NCBI GenBank assembly: GCA_937907305.1
Contig: CALERQ010000089.1
Span: 1 to 26,613, forward strand
DNA: 26,613 nucleotides
From: an uncultured Clostridia bacterium
GTDB lineage: Bacteria; Bacillota; Clostridia; Oscillospirales; Ruminococcaceae
Reading direction: 5' to 3'
In this document: piece after piece, positions 1-9,503 of the stretch
How positions within the stretch are numbered: position 1 is the first letter of the stretch
Layout of the letters: each line of letters starts with the position of its first letter
Translations under genes and position numbers: made by a program
The notes under the pieces: generated by a model
Seen by the model: only the letters and a program-made list of their open reading frames with translations
Databases searched by the model: none
Told to the model about the DNA's origin: nothing

Positions 1-2
1 GG

Positions 3-1290
3 GGCGCTGCCGCCATAGTGACCCAAAAGAAGTTGGGACTGCCCCGGGAATATACCGTTCCGGATACCCGCGCGGCTCTGGCCAGGCTGTGCGCCCGCTA
101 CTGGGGCGAGCCGGCCAGGGAACTGCGGCTCATCGGCATTACCGGCACCAACGGCAAGACTACCACCGCCCACCTGCTGTGCCACCTGCTGCGAAGCGCT
201 GGGATCAAGACGGGGCGCATCGGGACAGACGGAATAGTGTGGGGAGAGAAAACACGGCCCAATCCCTATACCACCCCGCCGCCCACCGAGCTGCATCGCA
301 TCCTACACCAGATGGCGGTGGACGGTATCACCACAGTGGTGATGGAGGTAAGCAGCCAGGCGCTGGAGCAGCAGCGGGTGGAAGGGATCACCTTCACGGC
401 CGCCGTGTTTACCAATCTTTCGCCCGAGCATTTGGATTATCATGGGGATATGGAGCGGTACTTTGCCGAAAAGTCAAAGCTGTTTGCGCAGTGCTGCCGC
501 CAAGTCAAGGCTTTTCGGCCAGTGCCGCTGCGCGGTCATCAATACCGCCGACCCCTATGGCCGTCGTTTGTTGGACCGGGCCAATGTGCCGATCTCCGGT
601 TACCACCTGCCATGGCAATACCGCTGCGAACCGGGCCGGAGCATTCTTCCGTGGCGTGGCGGGCAGCTTATCGTCCCTTTGACGGGAGAAGTCTTTCTCC
701 CCGATGCGCTGGCTGCGGCGGAAACGGCGCTGGTGCTGGGGCTTACTCCACGGCAGGTGATGGCGGCGATGCCGCAGTGTCCACCCGTACCGGGCAGAGC
801 CGAACTGCTGTGGCAAGGTATGGGGAGAGCCATCCTGCGGGACTATGCCCACACCCCCGATGCGCTGGAGCGCATCCTGCGCAGCCTGCGGCGGGTGCAC
901 AGGGGTCGGCTGCTGTTACTCTTTGGCTGCGGCGGCGACCGTGACCGCCAAAAGCGCCCGCTGATGGCGAAAGCCGCGGCCCGCTGGGCAGATGGCATCA
1001 TCATTACCGATGACAATCCCCGGAATGAAGCGGCGGAGGCGATCCGACGGGAGATCACAGCTGGGCTGCCGAAAAACGCCCGCTGGCGGGAAGTGCCCGG
1101 CCGGCGGCAGGCCATAGAGCAGACCATTGCCATGATGCGGCAGGGCGATCTGCTGCTTTTGGCGGGGAAGGGCCACGAGGATTACCAGATCATACAGAAT
1201 AAAACGATTCCCTTTGATGAAAAGGAGATCGTGACCGAGATACTAAAAAGCGGGAGGATCCCATGGAAAAACTGTCACTGCGAGAAATAG
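3..1290 (+). pseudogene. murE: MurE, UDP-MurNAc-tripeptide (meso-DAP) ligase; 5' partial and frameshifted
   Basis: MurE adds meso-diaminopimelate to UDP-MurNAc-L-Ala-D-Glu in the cytoplasm. The frame is open to the left edge, so the true start lies outside; roughly 60 N-terminal residues are missing, judged from the family's usual P-loop position. The first part carries the ATP loop GTNGKTTT and the motif NLSPEHLDYHG. Near 471-532 the reading frame shifts by one base. The second part (frame of 442-1290) carries AVINTADPYG, DYAHTPDAL, the specificity motif DNPR (1012-1023) that marks meso-DAP enzymes, and GKGHEDYQ. All catalytic motifs are present but split over two frames. Removing one 31-bp copy of an imperfect tandem repeat at the junction rejoins them into about 418 visible residues. 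Because MurE is essential, an assembly or strain-mixture error is at least as likely as a real mutation. The 3' end overlaps murF by 28 bp. Confidence 0.9.
471..532 (+). repeat. 31-bp imperfect tandem duplication inside murE
   Basis: Two adjacent 31-bp copies, 471-501 and 502-532, both start AAGTCAA and match at 23 of 31 positions. In the murE frame they read KSKLFAQCCR and KSRLFGQCRC. Several differences are synonymous (ctg/ctt, ttt/ttc). The 31-bp length shifts the frame by one base and is the direct cause of the split murE. Confidence 0.85.
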
Positions 1291-2627
1291 CCGCCCGGCT
1301 GGGCTGCCCCCAGCCTCCGGAGGGAGAGATCACCCGAGTGATCACCGATAGCCGGGAAGCCGGTTCCGGGGCGCTGTTCATTGCACTGCCCGGTGAACGG
1401 GTGGATGGCCATGACTATATCAACCGGGCGCTGGCAGCGGGAGCTGAAGCGGTAGTGGCCGAGCATGACGGTGACTATACCCCGGCGGAGAAGGTGCTGC
1501 GGGTAAAAAGCAGCCTGCGGGCGCTGCTTGAGATTTCCGCGCTGTACCGGGCCAAAATGCCGGCCCAGGTGATAGGAATTACCGGCAGCGTGGGTAAAAC
1601 CACCACCAAGGAGATGGTAGCGGCAGTGATGGCCTCCTCCTTCCGTATCATCAAAACCGAAGGCAACCAGAATAATGAGATCGGCGCGCCTAAAACGCTG
1701 ATGAGCATTACCCACGAAACCGAGGTAGCGGTGGTGGAAATGGGCATGAGCGCTCCGAATGAGATCAAGGACCTGTGCTATGCCGCAAAGCCTATGATGG
1801 GCATTATCACCAATATCGGCGTTTCTCACATTGAGCATCTGGGCAGCCGGGAAAATATCCTGAAAGCCAAGCTGGAGCTGGCCGATGCCCTTCCGGATGG
1901 TGCCACACTACTGCTGTGCGATGATAATGACCTGCTGCAAACCGTTGATATCCCCCGCCTCCATGTAGTGCGCTATGGCCTGAACAGCCCGCGGGCGGAG
2001 ATCAAGGCGACCATAGTGAGCGCCACACCGCTTTCTACCAACTTCATGCTGCACGCTGAGGGCCAGAGCTGGCGTGCCACCATTCCAGGCACCGGGGAGC
2101 ACCTGGTACTGAATGCCTTGGCGGCATTCGGTGCGGGGCGGGCTATGGGTATTCCGGCCGAAACGGCCATAGAGGCTCTAAAGAACTATACCCCCAGCGG
2201 CCAGCGCCAAAAGGTGGTGGAACATGAGGGCGTTACCATGGTGGAGGACTGCTACAACGCCAGCCCCGATTCCATGCGGGCGGCCATTAAGACGCTGGGG
2301 CATTTCCCCTGTGACGGCCGTCGCATCTTTGTAGCGGCAGATATGCTGGAGCTGGGCGATATCGCTGAGGAAAGCCACAGGGAGATCGGTACCCTGTGCG
2401 CCAAAGAGGGGATCGACCTGCTATTGACCTGGGGCCCCCTGGCGGAATATGCCGCCAGGGCCGCTAAAGCTGCCGGGATGGAAGCCCATCACTTTGAGGA
2501 AAAGGAAGCGCTGACCAAATACCTGACCGCCACGGCGCACCGGGGCGATGTGATATGGTGCAAGGCCAGCCACGGCATGGTACTGGAAGAGGTCATCGCC
2601 GCATTTTACCGGGATTACCACGCATAA
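1263..2627 (+). CDS. murF: MurF, UDP-MurNAc-tripeptide--D-Ala-D-Ala ligase
   Basis: MurF joins D-Ala-D-Ala to the UDP-MurNAc-tripeptide, the last cytoplasmic step of the peptide stem. The 454-residue product has the Mur ligase layout: an N-terminal UDP-binding domain (about 1-100), the ATP loop GSVGKTTT (108-115), the central-domain motif EMGMSAPNEI, and a C-terminal domain with DCYNASPDSM and AADMLELGD. Length is normal for the family. The start is supported by GGGAGG a few bases upstream, inside the end of murE, so the two genes are translationally linked. It lies between murE and mraY as in most Firmicute dcw clusters. Confidence 0.97.
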   Translation: MEKLSLREIAARLGCPQPPEGEITRVITDSREAGSGALFIALPGERVDGHDYINRALAAGAEAVVAEHDGDYTPAEKVLRVKSSLRALLEISALYRAKMPAQVIGITGSVGKTTTKEMVAAVMASSFRIIKTEGNQNNEIGAPKTLMSITHETEVAVVEMGMSAPNEIKDLCYAAKPMMGIITNIGVSHIEHLGSRENILKAKLELADALPDGATLLLCDDNDLLQTVDIPRLHVVRYGLNSPRAEIKATIVSATPLSTNFMLHAEGQSWRATIPGTGEHLVLNALAAFGAGRAMGIPAETAIEALKNYTPSGQRQKVVEHEGVTMVEDCYNASPDSMRAAIKTLGHFPCDGRRIFVAADMLELGDIAEESHREIGTLCAKEGIDLLLTWGPLAEYAARAAKAAGMEAHHFEEKEALTKYLTATAHRGDVIWCKASHGMVLEEVIAAFYRDYHA

Positions 2628-2656
2628 TATAACAGAACAGAAAAGGGAAGTGCATC

Positions 2657-3664
2657 ATGAATATTACCGCTGTCATCGTGGCCGTACTGCTGGCCAGTGT
2701 TATCACCGCTGTGGGGGGCTTTTGGCTGCTGCCCATGCTGCGCCGTCTGCACTTTGGGCAGACCATCTTAGAGATCGGCCCCAAATGGCACCAGGGCAAG
2801 CAGGGAACCCCCACCATGGGCGGCCTTATGTTTATCATCGGCATTCCCATTGCGGTGGTGGTAGCCTATCTGTTCATGCATGGTTCCACTGTGGGCGATC
2901 CCATGTCGGCCATTATGCGGGCTCGGATGTTCTACGGCCTGGTGCTGGCGCTGCTGTTTGGGGCCATCGGCTTTTTGGATGACTACCTGAAGGTCGTAAA
3001 AAAGCAGAATGAGGGCCTGACAGAAAAGCAGAAGATGGCGTTGCAGATCCTTTTCGGCGCGGTGTACCTGCTGCTTCTGCACATCAGCGGCACGCAGTCC
3101 ACCATGGTAACCATTCCCTATATCGGCACCTACGATTTTGGGGTATTCTATTATGTGTTTGCCATGTTTGCCATCATTGCCCTTTCCAATGCCGTCAACT
3201 TTACCGATGGCCTGGATGGCCTGCTTTCTTCCGTGACGCTGGTGCTGTCCATTGGCTATCTCATCTTCTGCTACCTGCTGGGCATGGGAGAAATGGGCAT
3301 CATGGCGGGCGCCTTGGGCGGCGGCTGCATTGGCTTCCTGTTCTGGAACCACTACCCCGCCAAGGTATTTATGGGCGATACCGGCTCCTTGTTTATGAGC
3401 GGTATGGTCATCGCGCTGGCATTCGGCACGGGGTTGCCCTTCTTTGTGGTGCTGTTCGGCATCATTTATGTCATCGAGATCGGTTCGGTGGTGCTGCAGC
3501 GGTGCTACTTTAAGTTGACCCATGGCAAGCGCATTTTTAAGATGAGTCCCATCCACCATCACTTTGAGATGAGCGGTTACACCGAAAAGCAGATCGTGGT
3601 GATGTTTGCCGTCATTACCGCCATCGGCAGCGCGCTGGGGATTCTGGCGCTCCGGTTTATCTGA
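2657..3664 (+). CDS. mraY: MraY, phospho-N-acetylmuramoyl-pentapeptide transferase
   Basis: This integral membrane enzyme transfers phospho-MurNAc-pentapeptide to undecaprenyl phosphate, giving lipid I. The 335-residue protein is almost entirely hydrophobic segments (about ten). It shows the family's catalytic pieces: the aspartate pair in FLDDYLK (D108-D109), NFTDGLDGL (181-189), GDTGS (240-244) and the histidine cluster in SPIHHHFEMSGYTEKQ (300-302). It follows murF by 29 bp, with only a modest ribosome site (AAGGGAAG). murD normally follows it but is not here; ftsW comes next. Confidence 0.97.
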   Translation: MNITAVIVAVLLASVITAVGGFWLLPMLRRLHFGQTILEIGPKWHQGKQGTPTMGGLMFIIGIPIAVVVAYLFMHGSTVGDPMSAIMRARMFYGLVLALLFGAIGFLDDYLKVVKKQNEGLTEKQKMALQILFGAVYLLLLHISGTQSTMVTIPYIGTYDFGVFYYVFAMFAIIALSNAVNFTDGLDGLLSSVTLVLSIGYLIFCYLLGMGEMGIMAGALGGGCIGFLFWNHYPAKVFMGDTGSLFMSGMVIALAFGTGLPFFVVLFGIIYVIEIGSVVLQRCYFKLTHGKRIFKMSPIHHHFEMSGYTEKQIVVMFAVITAIGSALGILALRFI

Positions 3665-3704
3665 TGATTTAATTTAGAAAGCAACGGAAAGGAGGCGGAA
3701 AGCC

Positions 3705-4880
3705 ATGGCCAGCGCAAAGCGCAGAACAGCACATTCAAAACCACAGGAAGGCTTCTTCCGCCGCCTGTTCCCCCGATACGAGAATACCAGTGTGGACCTT
3801 ACCTTCCTGGTAATGGTCATTCTGCTGCTGGTATTCGGGCTGGTGATGATGTTTAGCGCCAGCTATGCCCAGGGCTATTACCGTGAGGACAACAGCTACC
3901 ACTACATTGTACGGCAGCTGGTGTGGGCCGTCGTGGGCCTCGCGGCCATGTTTGTTTTTTCCCGCATGGATTACCATGTGTGGCGCAAGCTGGCCTGGCC
4001 GCTGTTCCCGGTGGTCACCGCCATGCTTATCTTGTGCTACTTCATGCCGCCGGTCAATGACGCCCACCGCTGGATTTTTATCGGCGGTTTCCAGTTCCAG
4101 CCCTCGGAGTTGGCCAAATTCTCGCTGGTTCTGCTGTTTTCCCATCTTCTTGTTTCCAATGAGAAAAAGCTGGGGCGGTTCCGCTACGGCATTTTCCCCT
4201 TTGCGGTGGTATTGGGCGTTTATGCCGGCCTTATCGTAAAGGAACCCCACCTTTCCGCCACCATTCTGCTGGTAGTGATGGGCGGCATCATGCTGGTGGT
4301 GGGCGGTCTGCCCATGAAGTGGATCGCCGCTGCGGGCGGTTTGGCCGCCGCGGGCGTGGCAGCCATTATGCTGGTGCCCTCGCTGCACGAGCGTGCCATG
4401 GAGCGTATCACCATCTGGCAGGACCCGGCCTCTGATCCTTTGGGCACCGGCTACCAGATCCTGCAATCGCTGTACGCCATCGGTTCCGGCGGCCTGATGG
4501 GCTCCGGCATCGGCAACTCCCGGCAGAAGTACCTCTTCCTGCCGGAACCGCAGAATGACTATGTGTTTTCGGTCGTCTGTGAGGAGCTGGGCTTTATTGG
4601 GGCTCTGGTGGTCATTGTGCTGTTCGCCCTATTCATCTGGCGGGGCTTTACCATTGTTATTAAGGCCCGTGATCGCTTTGGCGCTATGCTGGTCACCGGT
4701 TTCATTGCCCAGGTGGGCGTACAGGCGATCCTAAACATGGCGGTCGTCACCAATACCATCCCCTCCACCGGCATCAGTCTGCCGTTCTTTTCCTACGGCG
4801 GCACGGCACTGGCCATTCTGCTGGGAGAAATGGGCATTGTGCTTTCGGTCTCCCGCCAAACGACAGTAGAAAAGGAGTAA
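3705..4880 (+). CDS. ftsW: FtsW/SpoVE-type SEDS peptidoglycan glycosyltransferase
   Basis: SEDS proteins polymerise lipid II at the division site together with a class B penicillin-binding protein. The 391-residue product has a charged N-terminal tail of about 30 residues and then about ten membrane segments. Family motifs visible are HRWIFIGGFQFQPSELAKF, GTGYQILQSLYAIGSGG, LPEPQNDYVFSVVCEELG and STGISLPFFSYGGTA. The start is set by AAAGGAGG 9 bases upstream. Position between mraY and murG in a dcw cluster favours FtsW (or its sporulation paralogue SpoVE) over RodA. Sequence alone does not separate FtsW from SpoVE. Confidence 0.93.
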   Translation: MASAKRRTAHSKPQEGFFRRLFPRYENTSVDLTFLVMVILLLVFGLVMMFSASYAQGYYREDNSYHYIVRQLVWAVVGLAAMFVFSRMDYHVWRKLAWPLFPVVTAMLILCYFMPPVNDAHRWIFIGGFQFQPSELAKFSLVLLFSHLLVSNEKKLGRFRYGIFPFAVVLGVYAGLIVKEPHLSATILLVVMGGIMLVVGGLPMKWIAAAGGLAAAGVAAIMLVPSLHERAMERITIWQDPASDPLGTGYQILQSLYAIGSGGLMGSGIGNSRQKYLFLPEPQNDYVFSVVCEELGFIGALVVIVLFALFIWRGFTIVIKARDRFGAMLVTGFIAQVGVQAILNMAVVTNTIPSTGISLPFFSYGGTALAILLGEMGIVLSVSRQTTVEKE

Positions 4881-4887
4881 CATCCAT

Positions 4888-6021
4888 ATGAAAGTTCTGT
4901 TTGCCTGCGGCGGTACCGCCGGCCATATCAATCCCGCGCTGGCGGTGGCCACCGAGCTGTGCCGCCGGGTGCCGGATTGCGAGATCCTTTTTGTAGGCAA
5001 CCCCGATGGCATGGAGGCGACCCTGGTGCCGCGGGCGGGCTTTCGCTTTGCCCCCTATCGCTCCATGGGCATCCAGCGCCGTTTTAGCTGGAATAACATC
5101 AAATATAACGCGAAAAGCGTATGTCTGCTGATAACGGCCCGCAGCCGTGCCAAAAAGATTTTACGGGATTTTGCCCCCGATGTGGTGATGGGCACTGGCA
5201 GCTATATTTCGGCCCCCATTCTGCTGGCTGCGGCGGCGCTGCGCATCCCCTGCATGACCCACGAGGCCAATGCTCTGCCCGGTGTTTCCAACCGCATGGT
5301 GGCGCAGAAGGTGGATAAATTCCTGCTGGCGGTGCCGGAAGCGGAAAAGCACCTGCCGCAGCGTTCCGATTACATCGTTACCGGCAATCCTGTCCGCCCT
5401 GAGATCCTTGCGGCCGACCGGGCTGCTGCCCGCGCCCGTTTAGGGGTCCGCCCCGGGCAGCTGTGTCTGCTGTCCTTTGGCGGCAGCCTGGGGGCGCAGA
5501 CCATCAATGAAGCCGTAGCGGCGCTGATGGCCTGGCATGTGCCGGAGGGGAAGCTGCACCACATCCACGCCACCGGTCAGTACGGGGTGGAGCTGCTGCC
5601 CCGGCTGCTGCGGGAAAAGGGCGTCGCCTATGAGAATAACCCCAACCTGGATATCCGGGAATACATACATGATATGCCCGATTGCCTGGCCGCGGCCGAT
5701 TTGGTGATAGCCAGGGCCGGTGCCATAACGCTGGCGGAGCTGACCGCGGTGGGGCGGGCCTCGGTGCTCATTCCTTCCCCCAATGTGGCGGAAAACCACC
5801 AGTACCACAATGCCATGGTGCTGGCCAATCATAAGGCTGCCGTGGTCATTGAGGAAAAAGATCTGACCGGCGAAAAGCTGGTGGCGGCTGTAAAGGAAAT
5901 GACTGCTGATCCCGAAAAGCTGCGGGAGATCGGCCTGGCGGCCAAGGCACTGGGCGTCCCCAATGCCTGCGACCATATCACCGATGAACTGCTGGATCTT
6001 TACAAAACCCACAGAAAATAA
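4888..6021 (+). CDS. murG: MurG, lipid II synthase (GlcNAc transferase)
   Basis: MurG transfers GlcNAc from UDP-GlcNAc to lipid I on the inner face of the membrane, giving lipid II. The 377-residue GT-B protein starts with the glycine-rich lipid-binding loop GGTAGHINPAL (8-18), and has MGTGSYISAPIL, MTHEANALPGVSNR, the second glycine-rich loop FGGSLGAQTINEAV, and the UDP-GlcNAc region RAGAITLAELTAVGRASVLIP followed by ENHQYHNA. It starts 7 bases after the ftsW stop, and its AAAGGAG ribosome site overlaps the ftsW end, so the two are coupled. Confidence 0.97.
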   Translation: MKVLFACGGTAGHINPALAVATELCRRVPDCEILFVGNPDGMEATLVPRAGFRFAPYRSMGIQRRFSWNNIKYNAKSVCLLITARSRAKKILRDFAPDVVMGTGSYISAPILLAAAALRIPCMTHEANALPGVSNRMVAQKVDKFLLAVPEAEKHLPQRSDYIVTGNPVRPEILAADRAAARARLGVRPGQLCLLSFGGSLGAQTINEAVAALMAWHVPEGKLHHIHATGQYGVELLPRLLREKGVAYENNPNLDIREYIHDMPDCLAAADLVIARAGAITLAELTAVGRASVLIPSPNVAENHQYHNAMVLANHKAAVVIEEKDLTGEKLVAAVKEMTADPEKLREIGLAAKALGVPNACDHITDELLDLYKTHRK

Positions 6022-6105
6022 GCTGTAAGGCCTGTTTTTTCACCCCGTTTTTCGCATTGGCATAGAATACCCCCGAGAGCCCAAGGGCAAATACAGGGGG
6101 GAGCG

Positions 6106-7365
6106 ATGCCGTTTATGCGCGGATTGCGGATCGTAGGAGGAAACAGACTAAGCGGGACCATAGCGGCGCACGGCGCCAAAAACGCGGTGCTGCCCATTCT
6201 GGCGGCTACCGTGCTGTGCAGCCGCTCAGAGATTAAAAACTGCCCTGACCTCAGCGATGTGGCGGTGAGCTGCCATATCCTGCGGCACCTGGGCTTTGCG
6301 GTGGAACGGGCAGGGGATACCCTGACCGTTACCCGGGAGGATACCGGCTGCCGGGATGTCCCGCCGGAATGGATGCGGGCCATGCGGTCCTCTATTCTGT
6401 TCCTGGGCGGGATGCTGGCCCGCTGTGGGAGCGTGACCCTGTGTCCGCCCGGTGGGTGTGCCCTGGGCGGCCGCCCCATCGATCTGCACCTTTCCGCCCT
6501 GCGGCAGATGGGTGCGGTCATTACCGAGGAGGGCGATACCCTGCGCTGCACCGCTCCCGGCGGTCTGCACGGTGCTGCGGTGCGCTTGCCTTATCCCAGT
6601 GTGGGTGCCACCGAAAACCTGCTCATCGCGGCGGCGGGAACGCCTGCCGAAACCAAAATCACCGGCGCTGCCGCCGAACCGGAGATCACCGATCTGATGG
6701 CCTATCTGCGGGCCTGCGGCGCCTTGATAGAATCCCGGCCTGATGGCGCCATCCTGGTGCAGGGCAGGGAAGCGTTAACCGGCTGCTGCCACACCATCCT
6801 CCCGGATCGTATCGAGGCGGCGACCTACCTTGCCGCCGCGGCCATTACCGGCGGGAAGGTCACAGTATACGCCAGCCCGGAACACTTGGCGGCGCCCCTG
6901 GCGGCGCTGCGGCGCATGGGGTGCCGTATCACCACCGGGGAGCAGAGCATCACCCTTATCGCTCCGGAACGCTTACAGGGGGCCGGCAACATCGTTACGC
7001 TGCCGTATCCCGGCTTTCCCACCGATCTGCAAGCCATCTTTATGGCACTGGCCGCCGCGGCGGAGGGCTACACCGCCTTTACCGAAACGGTCTTTCCCCG
7101 GCGCTGGGCCCATGTGGAGGAACTGCGCCGCCTGGGCGCGGATATCACGGTGGCCGGCAGTCATGCGGTCATTCGGGGGGCGCCCCTTATCGGGTCAGCG
7201 CTCACCTGCACCGACCTGCGCGCTGGAGCCGCTGTGGTACTGGCGGCATTGGCGGCAAGGGGAGAAAGCACTGTTACCGCCATCTCTCACATCGAACGCG
7301 GCTATGCCGATTTTGTCCCCACCCTGCGCCATCTGGGTGCGGATATTTGTCTGACGGAAGTATAA
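6106..7365 (+). CDS. murA: MurA, UDP-GlcNAc 1-carboxyvinyltransferase
   Basis: MurA adds enolpyruvate from PEP to UDP-GlcNAc, the first committed step of peptidoglycan synthesis. The 419-residue protein has the two-fold EPSP-synthase-like fold. Visible are the substrate-binding K25-N26 in GAKNAVLPIL, the catalytic loop PPGGCALGGRPIDLH with the cysteine at 118 (the fosfomycin target), PGFPTDLQA with the general-base aspartate, and HIERGYADFVPTL near the C terminus. The start at 6106 follows GGGGGAG; an internal ATG at 6115 is less well placed. An 84-bp gap separates it from murG. MurA here, where Bacilli have murB, is a common clostridial arrangement. Confidence 0.96.
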   Translation: MPFMRGLRIVGGNRLSGTIAAHGAKNAVLPILAATVLCSRSEIKNCPDLSDVAVSCHILRHLGFAVERAGDTLTVTREDTGCRDVPPEWMRAMRSSILFLGGMLARCGSVTLCPPGGCALGGRPIDLHLSALRQMGAVITEEGDTLRCTAPGGLHGAAVRLPYPSVGATENLLIAAAGTPAETKITGAAAEPEITDLMAYLRACGALIESRPDGAILVQGREALTGCCHTILPDRIEAATYLAAAAITGGKVTVYASPEHLAAPLAALRRMGCRITTGEQSITLIAPERLQGAGNIVTLPYPGFPTDLQAIFMALAAAAEGYTAFTETVFPRRWAHVEELRRLGADITVAGSHAVIRGAPLIGSALTCTDLRAGAAVVLAALAARGESTVTAISHIERGYADFVPTLRHLGADICLTEV

Positions 7366-7390
7366 ACCAAAAGAAGGAGAACCAAAGCCC

Positions 7391-8197
7391 ATGACTGCCA
7401 AGCCCACCCGTAAACAGCAGACCCGTCGCCGCCGCCGTGCGGTGTTTATCCTGCTGTTCGCGGCGGTGCTGTGCGGTGTGGGCTTTTACTGCGTCAGCGT
7501 GTTTTGCCGGGCCACCCATATAGAAGTGACCGGCAGTACCCGTTATGCCGCTGAGGAGATCATAGAAGCCGCTGCCATAGGGGAGGAGCAGAATCTCTTT
7601 ACCATCTCCCAAAAGGCCCTGGATGAGCGAATTACCGCCCTGTGCCCCTATATCGAGCGTGTAACGCTGCACCGTCGCCTGCCCGATACTCTGGAATTGG
7701 AGCTGCACGAGTTTGATACCATCTATGCCTGCATCGGCAGCATGGGGCGGGTCACCACCCTTTCCGCCGATGGCAAGGTGCTGGAGCAGTGCGCCTCCCT
7801 GCCGGAGTATACCTGTCTGCTGCTCGGCGCTGATTTTTCCGGCTACACCGCCGGGGAAAAGCTGCCGGAGGAATGGCAGAAGGCCCTGGCCGGCGTGGAT
7901 AAAGTACGCGCGGCTCTGCAGGAGGCTGGAATGCTCTCTGAGACTGGGTATATCGAGATCGGGGAGGAGCAGAGCTACAAGGCCATTTATCAGGACCGCA
8001 TTCAGCTGCGCCTGGGCAGCGAATATGATCTTGCCACCAAGCTGCTCACCGCTCAAAAGATCATCCAGGATGAGCTTTCCGCCGATTTTATCGGATACCT
8101 CGATGTTTCGGTCAGCGGGCGGGCCTACACCCGGCAGCTGCCCCTCACCCAGGTGGCGGATGCACAATATCTGGCCATTTTAGGTGGAAAACAGTAG
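7391..8197 (+). CDS. ftsQ: FtsQ/DivIB cell-division protein
   Basis: FtsQ (DivIB in Firmicutes) is a bitopic membrane protein that links the division proteins FtsL/DivIC to septal synthesis. The 268-residue product starts with a basic tail (RRRRR near residue 17), one membrane segment (about 20-40) and then a POTRA-like domain beginning HIEVTGSTRYAAEEI. The segment RVTLHRRLPDTLELELHE is typical of the POTRA/beta boundary. Sequence identity in this family is low, so the call rests on topology, the POTRA motif and position between murA and ftsZ. The start follows AAGGAGA, 25 bases after the murA stop. Confidence 0.9.
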   Translation: MTAKPTRKQQTRRRRRAVFILLFAAVLCGVGFYCVSVFCRATHIEVTGSTRYAAEEIIEAAAIGEEQNLFTISQKALDERITALCPYIERVTLHRRLPDTLELELHEFDTIYACIGSMGRVTTLSADGKVLEQCASLPEYTCLLLGADFSGYTAGEKLPEEWQKALAGVDKVRAALQEAGMLSETGYIEIGEEQSYKAIYQDRIQLRLGSEYDLATKLLTAQKIIQDELSADFIGYLDVSVSGRAYTRQLPLTQVADAQYLAILGGKQ

Positions 8198-8216
8198 CAG
8201 ATATACGCCTTTTGGG

Positions 8217-8245
8217 TTGCATTTTCATGATGTTTCTGTTATGAT
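8217..8245 (+). promoter_or_regulatory. sigma-A promoter of ftsZ
   Basis: TTGCAT (8217-8222), a 17-bp spacer and TATGAT (8240-8245), with TG one base upstream of the -10 (extended -10). It lies in the 81-bp gap between ftsQ and ftsZ, so ftsZ can be transcribed apart from the upstream cluster. Confidence 0.8.
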
Positions 8246-8278
8246 AGATTAGGAGAAAACTCTAAACAGGAGGCAATA

Positions 8279-9403
<1,125 letters not shown>

Positions 9404-9418
9404 GCATTTTGCAGATTC

Positions 9419-9455
9419 ATCCCCCTGTCCACCTTTGGCAGGGGGATTGATTTTA
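9419..9455 (+). terminator. Rho-independent terminator of ftsZ
   Basis: A perfect 9-bp stem, ATCCCCCTG (9419-9427) with CAGGGGGAT (9439-9447), closes an 11-nt loop and is followed by a T-rich tract. It begins 16 bases after the ftsZ stop. Confidence 0.8.
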
Positions 9456-9474
9456 CTGGGCAGTCGATTATAAT
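9447..9474 (+). promoter_or_regulatory. sigma-A promoter of galE
   Basis: TTGATT (9447-9452), 16-bp spacer, TATAAT (9469-9474). It overlaps the tail of the ftsZ terminator and lies 30 bases upstream of the galE start codon. Confidence 0.75.
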
Positions 9475-9503
9475 AAAGCTAAAAAAGAGGGGAGCGTGAA
9501 CCC

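Noticed and set aside
471..532. Programmed ribosomal frameshift in murE
   Set aside because: No slippery heptamer or stop-codon context is visible, and the imperfect 31-bp duplication explains the shift fully.
6040..6072. Sporulation-type -10 box (CATAGAATA) upstream of murA
   Set aside because: The -10 resembles the sigma-K consensus, but the -35 is only two bases and spacing is uncertain; a chance match is likely.
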